Shown one piece after another: positions 4,485 to 9,185 of a stretch of 9,185 nt of DNA. The stretch is from Halobacteriales archaeon QS_9_70_65 (GTDB lineage: Archaea > Halobacteriota > Halobacteria > Halobacteriales > Haloarculaceae). Every line of letters starts with the position of its first letter. Positions within the stretch are counted from its first letter, which is position 1. The stretch is from positions 1 through 9,185 of the forward strand of contig PXSC01000054.1 of the NCBI GenBank assembly GCA_003023535.1, given 5' to 3'. Position numbers and translations under genes: made by a program. The notes under the pieces were generated by a model that worked only from the letters and a program-made list of their open reading frames with translations, was not told the DNA's origin and made no database searches.

Positions 4485-5606
4485 ATGACGGAGTTTTCTG
4501 CACGCGTCGAGAAGGTTTCCATCAGCGGCATCCGCGAGGTGTTCGAGGCGGCGGGCGCCGACGCCATCAACCTCGGGCTCGGACAGCCGGACTTCCCGGC
4601 GCCGGAACACGCTCGACAGGCGGCCATCGACGCCATCGAGGCCGGCGAGACGGACGCCTACACCTCCAACAAGGGCACGCTCGAACTGCGGGAGGCCATC
4701 GCCGCGAAACACGGCCGCGACAACGGCTTCTCGGTCGATCCCGACGACGTCATCGCGACGGCGGGCGGCAGCGAGGCGCTGCACGTCACCATCGAGGCCC
4801 ACGTCGACGAGGGCCAGGAGGTCATCGTCCCCGACCCCGGGTTCGTCTCCTACGAGGCCTTGACGCACCTGGCCGGCGGCGAGCCGAAGCCGGTGGCGCT
4901 GCGCGAGGACCTGACGATGTCGCCGGCGGCCGTCGAGGACGCCATTACCGACGACACCGCCGCCTTCGTCGTCAACAGCCCCGCCAACCCGACCGGTGCC
5001 GTCCAGAGTGAGGCCGACATCCGCGCCTTCGCCCGTATCGCCGACGACCACGACGTCCTCTGTATCTCCGACGAGGTGTACGAGCCGTTCGTCTTCGACG
5101 GCGAGCACTACTCGCCGATGACGTATGCCGACTCGGACGACGTGGTCGTCGTCAACGCGGCCTCGAAGTTCTACTCGATGACCGGCTGGCGGCTGGGCTG
5201 GGTGACCGCCTCCCACGAGCGCATCGAGCGGATGCTGCGGGTCCACCAGTACGTCCAGGCGTGTGCCTCCGCGCCCGCGCAGTTCGCCGCCGAGGCCGCC
5301 CTCGACGGCCCGCAGGACCACGTCGAGGAGATGCGCGAGGCCTTCGAGCGCCGCCGGGACGTCCTGGTGGACGGCCTGGAGGACATGGGCCTACAGGTGC
5401 CGACCCCGCGCGGCGCCTTCTACGCCATGCCGCGGGTGCCCGACGGCTGGGTGGACGAGGCCATCGACCGCGGCGTCGTCGTCGTCCCCGGCGAGGCCTT
5501 CGGCGACCACGGCGCCGGTCACGCCCGCATCTCCTACGCCGTCGGCATCGAGACGCTGAAGGAGGCCATCGAGATCATGCGCGAGACGACGAAGGCGGTC
5601 CGGTGA
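4485..5606 (+). CDS. Class I PLP-dependent aminotransferase (aspartate aminotransferase-like)
   Basis: A 373-residue fold-type I aminotransferase of normal length. Visible landmarks are INLGLGQPDFPAPEH (28-42), YTSNKGTLELREAI (59-72) with the substrate-side tyrosine, the phosphate-binding AGGSEAL (93-99), NSPANPTGAV (164-173), SDEVYE (195-200) with the PLP-contacting Asp and Tyr, Schiff-base lysine K228 in NAASKFYSMTGWRLGW, and R348 in HARISYA, which binds the substrate carboxylate. It moves an amino group between an amino acid and a 2-oxoacid in the cytoplasm. The subgroup includes aspartate, aromatic and alanine aminotransferases, and I cannot separate these by eye. ATG 4485 is chosen over the longer open frame (from 4320) because the family starts with an A-R-V-E-x-V-x-x-S-x-I-R-x-V-F helix, found here at residues 6-20. 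All catalytic residues are present. Confidence 0.92.
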   Translation: MTEFSARVEKVSISGIREVFEAAGADAINLGLGQPDFPAPEHARQAAIDAIEAGETDAYTSNKGTLELREAIAAKHGRDNGFSVDPDDVIATAGGSEALHVTIEAHVDEGQEVIVPDPGFVSYEALTHLAGGEPKPVALREDLTMSPAAVEDAITDDTAAFVVNSPANPTGAVQSEADIRAFARIADDHDVLCISDEVYEPFVFDGEHYSPMTYADSDDVVVVNAASKFYSMTGWRLGWVTASHERIERMLRVHQYVQACASAPAQFAAEAALDGPQDHVEEMREAFERRRDVLVDGLEDMGLQVPTPRGAFYAMPRVPDGWVDEAIDRGVVVVPGEAFGDHGAGHARISYAVGIETLKEAIEIMRETTKAVR

Positions 5607-5810
5607 CGGCGGCGACGCGGGCCGCCCAGCCTCCGGTTCCCGTCGAAGCCCGACCGCGAGCCGCCGAGTGTATCGGTCGCTGTAGAAGGACACTCACCGG
5701 TCGCTCGTGCGTTTCGAGAGACGCGACGAAGAGACCATTTATTCGGACTAACTGCCGCTGCCGCCGGGATAGCGGGCTGTAACAGGACCGCGGAGCGGTC
5801 ATCCGGGCGG
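5607..5810. other. Intergenic stretch after the aminotransferase
   Basis: About 200 bp without a convincing gene. It contains an AT-rich patch CATTTATTC (5736-5744), which could be a TATA element in either direction, and a 6-bp hairpin GACCGC/GCGGTC with loop GGA (5786-5800). A minus-strand frame from a GTG at 5693 (MSFYSDRYTRRLAVGL) looks faintly coding, but it runs antisense into the aminotransferase and has no promoter at a fitting distance, so I do not call it. Confidence 0.4.
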
Positions 5811-5950
5811 GTGACCGTACCGTACCTCGAGGTCGAGAACTACGAGACCTCCGCGGCGACGGTCCGCGGCGACGGTGACGGTACTGCTCATCGACACGAA
5901 CCAGAACGTTCACCTCCGGAGGACGGTCGAACCATCGAGCACGCGACCGT
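5811..5950 (+). pseudogene. Remnant of an unidentified coding region, frameshifted by a 13-bp duplication
   Basis: From GTG 5811 the frame reads MTVPYLEVENYETSAATV with good G/C third positions. At 5851-5876 a 13-bp unit is repeated exactly twice in tandem. Removing one unit joins the start to the frame that continues TVLLIDTNQNVHLRRTVEP. The joined product alternates hydrophobic and polar residues like a beta-sandwich domain of a haloarchaeal surface protein (N-Y-x-T-S-A-x-T-V-x-V pattern). After about 5940 no frame keeps the pattern. The whole gene is not present, no signal peptide is seen, and the family is not identified. The AT-rich patch at 5736-5744 could be its old promoter. Confidence 0.35.
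5851..5876. repeat. Perfect tandem duplication of a 13-bp unit
   Basis: CCGCGGCGACGGT occurs at 5851-5863 and again, without a gap, at 5864-5876, followed by a partial GACGGT. The unit length is not a multiple of three, so if it arose within a gene it shifted the frame. It looks like a replication-slippage product. Confidence 0.9.
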
Positions 5951-7649
5951 CGGCGTCTCGCCCCGTATCGCCCTCGTCGCGTCCGGCGCCCACCGACGAT
6001 GGACTGATATCCCGGCCGCCCCTTCCCGTGCTCGTGACCGACGGGCCCGCGGATACCGAGGGTGACCCGGCCGAAACGGCGACGGTGAGAGCAGATCCGA
6101 CCGGCCTCGCGGCCGTCCGGCGCCGCCCTCGTGCCCGGCAGTTGTTGGTCGTGGCGCTGGTCGTCGCGCTCGTCGGCGGGTTCGCGCTCGCGGTCGGGCC
6201 GCGTCGGGTGGCGAGCGAACTGGCGGGGCTCGACCCGCGGTGGTTCGCCGCCGCCGTGGCCGCGTCGCTGCTGTCGCTTGCGATCTGGAGCGAGGCCCAG
6301 CGTACCCTGTTCACCGCCGCCGGCGCCACGGTCCCGGCGGGCCGGTTCCTGCTCGCGTACGCCGTCGGCAACTTCGCCAAGCGGACGCTCCCCGGCGGGC
6401 GGCCGGGCGCGACCGGCGCCGCCCCGCGGCTGGTCGCCCTGCTGGTTGCGATCGCGGCGGTCGCGCTCGGCCTGGGCGGACTCGTCGCGGCCCGCCCCGG
6501 GCCCCCGACCCGCCTGCTACACGCGCTGGCGACCGCCGGCCGTGCCACCGTCGGCCGGCTGTCGGCACGGGCCGACGCGACGCTCGCGCGCGAGCGGATC
6601 GACCGGGCGATCGCCGACGTCGGCGAGACGACGCGAGGGATCGGCCGGTCGTGGACCGCGTTGGCGGCGACGTTCCTGCTCACGGTCGCCGGCTGGGTGG
6701 CCGGAGCGCTGGCGCTGTCGGCGATTCTGGTGTCGCTCGGCCACCCCGCCGCCCCCGCGGTGGCGGTGCTCGCGGTCCCGTTGTCGGGCCTCGGCAACGT
6801 CGTGCCGCTGCCGGCCGGCCTCGGCGGCGTCGACGCCACCCTCGCGACCGTGCTGGTGGCGACGCTGGGGCTGAACCTCGTCGCCGCCGGGGTCGTCGTC
6901 CTGGCGTACCGGCTGGCCTCCGACGGCGTGTTCGTCCTCGCGTAGCCGATCGTCCCGTTTTCGACCTTTCCGGACAGCTCGGCTGCCTGCTCGCGGAGGT
7001 CGTCACCGCGGTCGCCCATCAGGGACGACAGCCCGTCGAGGTCGACCTGTTCGGCCACCTGGTCGCGCATCGCCAGCAGGTCCTCGCGGTGGTCGCGGAC
7101 GCCCCGGATCTCGAAGCCGGCGCGCTCGACGCGCGCTCGCAGGCGCTCGCGGTCGCGGTCCATTCCGTTCGTGAGACAGAGCGCCCCCGCGACGAACGGC
7201 GGCAGCCGTGCCTCCTCGTCCTCGCCGTCGGTCACCACGTCCGAGAGGGCCAGCCGGCCGCCTTCGTCCAGTACACGGCGGGCCTCCGCGAGCGTCCCCG
7301 CCACGTCGTCGGAAAGACAGAGCGTACACTCGGCCAGCACCACGTCCGCGCTGTCGTCCCGGACGGGGAGCGTCCCGAGGTCACCGCGGACGACCGGGGC
7401 GTCGACCGCGAGTTCCTCGTCGAGGCCGGGATCGCGGTCGAGGCCGAGCGGGCGGGCGCCGCGTTCGGCGGCCAGCGCCAGCGACTCGCCGCCGCCACAG
7501 CCCGCGTCCAGCAGCCGCGTCCCCGCGGCGACGTCCGCCCGGTCCATGAGCTCGCGGGTGGCCGCCGCTCCGCCCGGGTGGAGCGGGTCGTCGGTCAGTT
7601 CGCGGAGCGCGGCCCACGGGTTCGAGAGGGCGGCTTCGAGGGGGTTCAT
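5910..7649 (-). CDS. SAM-dependent methyltransferase with a run-on C-terminus
   Basis: From ATG 7649-7647 the first 237 codons encode a class I (Rossmann) methyltransferase. Motif I is LLDAGCGGGES (46-56) and an acidic residue follows strand 2 (LGLDRD, 68-73). A D-x-x-x-L-P-V-R-D-D-S-A-D-V-V stretch (90-104) and LSDVV (135-139) follow. It should transfer a methyl group from SAM; the substrate is unknown. The 1-bp overlap (TGATG) with the radical SAM gene and a GGAGG ten bases before the ATG show an operon with coupled translation. Recognisable sequence ends near IGYA (residue 237, about 6939). Beyond it the frame stays open for another 342 codons as pure antisense of the membrane-protein gene, ending at TGA 5912-5910. 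This tail is rich in Ser, Thr, Ala and Arg and looks accidental. The natural end was probably within a few residues of 6939. Confidence 0.8.
   Translation of the reverse strand: MNPLEAALSNPWAALRELTDDPLHPGGAAATRELMDRADVAAGTRLLDAGCGGGESLALAAERGARPLGLDRDPGLDEELAVDAPVVRGDLGTLPVRDDSADVVLAECTLCLSDDVAGTLAEARRVLDEGGRLALSDVVTDGEDEEARLPPFVAGALCLTNGMDRDRERLRARVERAGFEIRGVRDHREDLLAMRDQVAEQVDLDGLSSLMGDRGDDLREQAAELSGKVENGTIGYARTNTPSEASRYARTTTPAATRFSPSVATSTVARVASTPPRPAGSGTTLPRPDNGTASTATAGAAGWPSDTRIADSASAPATQPATVSRNVAANAVHDRPIPRVVSPTSAIARSIRSRASVASARADSRPTVARPAVASACSRRVGGPGRAATSPPRPSATAAIATSRATSRGAAPVAPGRPPGSVRLAKLPTAYASRNRPAGTVAPAAVNRVRWASLQIASDSSDAATAAANHRGSSPASSLATRRGPTASANPPTSATTSATTNNCRARGRRRTAARPVGSALTVAVSAGSPSVSAGPSVTSTGRGGRDISPSSVGAGRDEGDTGRDADGRVLDGSTVLRR
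6034..6945 (+). CDS. UPF0104/LPG-synthase-type membrane protein, probably internally deleted and C-terminally truncated
   Basis: A 303-residue polytopic membrane protein from GTG 6034, chosen because a GATAT patch lies 24-28 bp upstream; an alternative GTG lies 6 bp earlier. Membrane segments are about 36-54, 70-88, 131-153, 209-233 and 241-300. It resembles the YbhN/UPF0104 (LPG_synthase_TM, PF03706) family: W-S-E-A-Q-R-T-L-F, then FAKRTLPGGRPG (114-125), and the family's P-x-P-x-G-L-G-G-V-D/E-A motif near the end as VPLPAGLGGVDATL (257-270). Members are integral inner-membrane proteins, some linked to lipid flipping or modification. In intact relatives, as I recall them, the PGG motif is followed by a longer stretch with another membrane segment; here residue 129 jumps directly to a later segment, suggesting an in-frame deletion. 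The protein stops at YRLASDGVFVLA using a TAG that lies antisense in the convergent methyltransferase. Function of this version is doubtful. Confidence 0.6.
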   Translation: MTDGPADTEGDPAETATVRADPTGLAAVRRRPRARQLLVVALVVALVGGFALAVGPRRVASELAGLDPRWFAAAVAASLLSLAIWSEAQRTLFTAAGATVPAGRFLLAYAVGNFAKRTLPGGRPGATGAAPRLVALLVAIAAVALGLGGLVAARPGPPTRLLHALATAGRATVGRLSARADATLARERIDRAIADVGETTRGIGRSWTALAATFLLTVAGWVAGALALSAILVSLGHPAAPAVAVLAVPLSGLGNVVPLPAGLGGVDATLATVLVATLGLNLVAAGVVVLAYRLASDGVFVLA

Positions 7650-9121
7650 CAGTCGTCGTCCTCCCCGGCGTAGTGGGAGACCTCGCCGGGGTCGGCGTCG
7701 GACGCCGCGTCCGGCTCCGGTAGCTCCGCCTCGACCGCCTCGGCCGCGCGGTCCGCGAACGACGAGGGCGCGCCCACCGAGTCGCGGCCGCCCCAGTCGT
7801 TCCGGTTGCGGATGGCGTACTCCCCGTCGTCGGTCGTCATGTTGTACGCGCAGAACGGAACCAGGTCGCCGGTGTCCGTCGGCACGGAGACACAGCAGTT
7901 CGACAGCTTGCCGGCGTCGCCGGCGTCGACGTCCATGAACCCGGTGAAGGAGACGGCGAGGACGTCGCCGAACATCTCGAGCACCTCGTCGGGGACGCCG
8001 GGGATGGGCGTCGAGTCGTCGCCACAGCAGCCGACCGCCGAGCAGACCGCGTCGCCGCCGAGTTCCGTTCCCGCCATCATCTCCAGCCACTGTTCCTCGC
8101 CGATCATCGCGGACATCTGCTGGTACAGCTCCGGGGAGACGTACCGTGCGAGCGAGGAGATCTCGCCGTCGTCGCCCCGGACCAGAATGGAGGCCATCTG
8201 ACAGGTGGCCGAACAGCAGGGAATCGGCACGAAGTCCCGCTGGCCGATCCCGTCGAGCTGATCGGCCAGGGCGCCGGCGGCCTGGTCCAGGCTGAAGCGA
8301 CCGCCGTGTTCCTCGTAGCGGCCGAACTGCGCCACCGGCTGGAAGTTGACCGACTCGATCACGTCGAGGTTGTCCATCGCGAACGACACGATCTCGCCCA
8401 TCTCGTCGTCGTTGACGTCCGGAACGACCGTCGGAACCAACACGACCGGGAGGCCGGCCTCGCGACAGGCCTCGATCGCCGCTCGCTTCTCGGCGACGAT
8501 GTCGACCTCGCGGATGTCCTCACTCGCCTCGCCGCTGAGCCCGTCGAACTGGAGGTAGATCGCCGTAACGCCGGCGTCGGCCAGCCGCCGGGCGTAGCCG
8601 TTTTCGGTGCCGAGGCGGATCCCGTTCGTGTTCACCTCGATGTGCGAAAAGCCCATGCCGCCGGCCAGCTCCACCAGCTCGGGCAGATCGTCGCGCACGG
8701 TCGGCTCGCCGCCGGAGAACTGGATCGGCCGGGTCTCGCCGTCCTGCTTGACCGTCTCCAGCAGGTCGACCACCTCCTCGGTCGGGCGGTGGGCGCCGCT
8801 CGGACTGGAGCTGGCGAAGCAGAACGAACACGAGAGGTTGCAGCTTTCGGTCACCTCCACCACCGCGAGACAGGCGTGGTCGTGGTCCACGACGAGGTCC
8901 TCCTCGGGGGCGGGCTCCGGGGAGACGTCGCCCGCCATCTCGTGGGCCCACCTCCAGTGCTCGACCGACCCCCATATCTGCCGGCTGCTGGCCCCGTGGT
9001 CCGGGCACTCCCGGGCGAGGTGGACGCGGTCTCCGCGAACCTCGTAGCGGCCGGGGATCCGCTCGAGGCAGTCGGGACAGAGGCTCGTCGTCTCGGCCAG
9101 AACGGAAACGTCGGATGACAC
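7649..9121 (-). CDS. Radical SAM protein of the MJ0619/tetraether-synthase-like group
   Basis: A 490-residue radical SAM enzyme from GTG 9121, preceded by a strong TATA box. Residues 15-42 carry C15-x2-C18 and C39-P-x-H-G, a rubredoxin- or zinc-like site. The radical SAM cluster motif is C94-x3-C98-x2-C101 (ESCNLSCSFCFAS). It is followed by the SAM-binding GGEP (137-140), QFSGGEPTVRDDLPELV, IEVNTNGIRL (161-170) and IYLQFDGL (188-195). More cysteines follow: PCCSATC (301-307), C360, C365-C366, C409-C410 and C424, enough for extra clusters. This order matches MJ0619-type proteins, studied as a pterin methylase and as tetraether lipid synthase (Tes). The extra cysteine cluster that I recall just before H-x-C-L-A in Tes is absent; only DHDHACLAVVEV remains. 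The substrate is unknown. The gene leads an operon with the methyltransferase. The C-terminal 35 residues are acidic and low-complexity. Confidence 0.85.
   Translation of the reverse strand: MSSDVSVLAETTSLCPDCLERIPGRYEVRGDRVHLARECPDHGASSRQIWGSVEHWRWAHEMAGDVSPEPAPEEDLVVDHDHACLAVVEVTESCNLSCSFCFASSSPSGAHRPTEEVVDLLETVKQDGETRPIQFSGGEPTVRDDLPELVELAGGMGFSHIEVNTNGIRLGTENGYARRLADAGVTAIYLQFDGLSGEASEDIREVDIVAEKRAAIEACREAGLPVVLVPTVVPDVNDDEMGEIVSFAMDNLDVIESVNFQPVAQFGRYEEHGGRFSLDQAAGALADQLDGIGQRDFVPIPCCSATCQMASILVRGDDGEISSLARYVSPELYQQMSAMIGEEQWLEMMAGTELGGDAVCSAVGCCGDDSTPIPGVPDEVLEMFGDVLAVSFTGFMDVDAGDAGKLSNCCVSVPTDTGDLVPFCAYNMTTDDGEYAIRNRNDWGGRDSVGAPSSFADRAAEAVEAELPEPDAASDADPGEVSHYAGEDDD
7660..7664 (-). promoter_or_regulatory. 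Shine-Dalgarno site deciding the methyltransferase start
   Basis: On the minus strand GGAGG (7664-7660) lies ten bases before the ATG at 7649. It complements the anti-Shine-Dalgarno (CCUCC) of archaeal 16S rRNA. It lies inside the end of the radical SAM gene and, with the TGATG overlap, supports ATG 7649 as the start of an internal operon gene. Confidence 0.65.
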
Positions 9122-9142
9122 GGCCCCATCGGTCGACGCTCG

Positions 9143-9153
9143 GAAAATAAATC
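9143..9153 (-). promoter_or_regulatory. TATA box of the radical SAM-methyltransferase operon
   Basis: Minus-strand GATTTATTTTC (9153-9143) lies 22-32 bp before the GTG at 9121. It is the clearest TATA-like element on this side of the window, stands in otherwise GC-rich DNA and supports a leaderless start at the GTG. A second AT-rich patch, GTATTTTG (9179-9172), lies further upstream and may belong to a BRE, an activator site or another gene. Confidence 0.6.
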
Positions 9154-9185
9154 TGTTCCCAAATGTACCCCAAAATACGCCGAGT

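Noticed and set aside
5391..5693. Minus-strand frame of 100 codons overlapping the aminotransferase 3' end
   Set aside because: Most of it is antisense to a clear aminotransferase. The first 25 residues look faintly coding, but no promoter or family supports it.
5875..6033. Longer start for the UPF0104-type protein at GTG 5875
   Set aside because: The extra 53 residues are Ser/Pro/Arg-rich and unlike the family, and the TATA-like GATAT patch at 6006-6010 fits the later GTG.
6240..7673. Plus-strand open frame of 477 codons across the membrane-protein and methyltransferase genes
   Set aside because: It is out of frame with the former and antisense to the latter, with Arg/Gly-rich shadow composition. 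The real genes on both sides have clear motifs.

Overview
The window comes from a halophilic archaeon (class Halobacteria). The DNA is very GC-rich with strong G/C preference at third codon positions, the proteins are rich in Asp and Glu, most genes look leaderless (an AT-rich TATA-like patch about 20-30 bp before the start codon), and the protein families are haloarchaeal. I cannot fix the genus.

Layout. The left edge holds the first 31 codons of purB on the minus strand, divergent from a long purine gene on the plus strand, a PurN-type GAR transformylase fused to the AICAR transformylase half of PurH (522-2093). Between them lies a decayed gene (about 127-295) that reads like an Eis-type acetyltransferase with its middle deleted. 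After purNH comes a 450-bp block without an intact gene (2094-2545). It contains two copies of a modular hairpin repeat and a degenerate second copy of the purNH 3' end. Next is a vapBC toxin-antitoxin pair (2546-3183) whose promoter has a perfect palindrome touching the vapB start codon. Facing it is a dead DUF433 antitoxin gene with an internal amber codon (3474-3193, minus). Then follow a RimJ/RimL-type GNAT acetyltransferase, a 49-residue helical protein and a class I aminotransferase, all on the plus strand.

The right third (5607-9185) starts with a frameshifted gene remnant containing a 13-bp tandem duplication. It continues with a UPF0104/LPG-synthase-type membrane protein that appears internally shortened (6034-6945). 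Convergent to this is a two-gene minus-strand operon: a radical SAM protein related to MJ0619/tetraether synthase (9121-7649) followed, with a one-base overlap, by a class I SAM-dependent methyltransferase (from 7649). The methyltransferase has lost its normal stop and reads on antisense through the membrane-protein gene.

How it fits together. purB and purNH serve inosine/adenosine nucleotide synthesis; the fusion lacks the IMP cyclohydrolase half of bacterial PurH, so a separate PurO must exist elsewhere. The radical SAM/methyltransferase pair is probably one biochemical unit of unknown product. The window also shows gene decay at many points (Eis-like remnant, DUF433, membrane protein, methyltransferase tail, duplicated purNH tail), clustered around the hairpin repeats and toxin-antitoxin genes. 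The strongest candidate for something undescribed is the modular hairpin repeat at 2094-2454 together with the duplicated purNH end.
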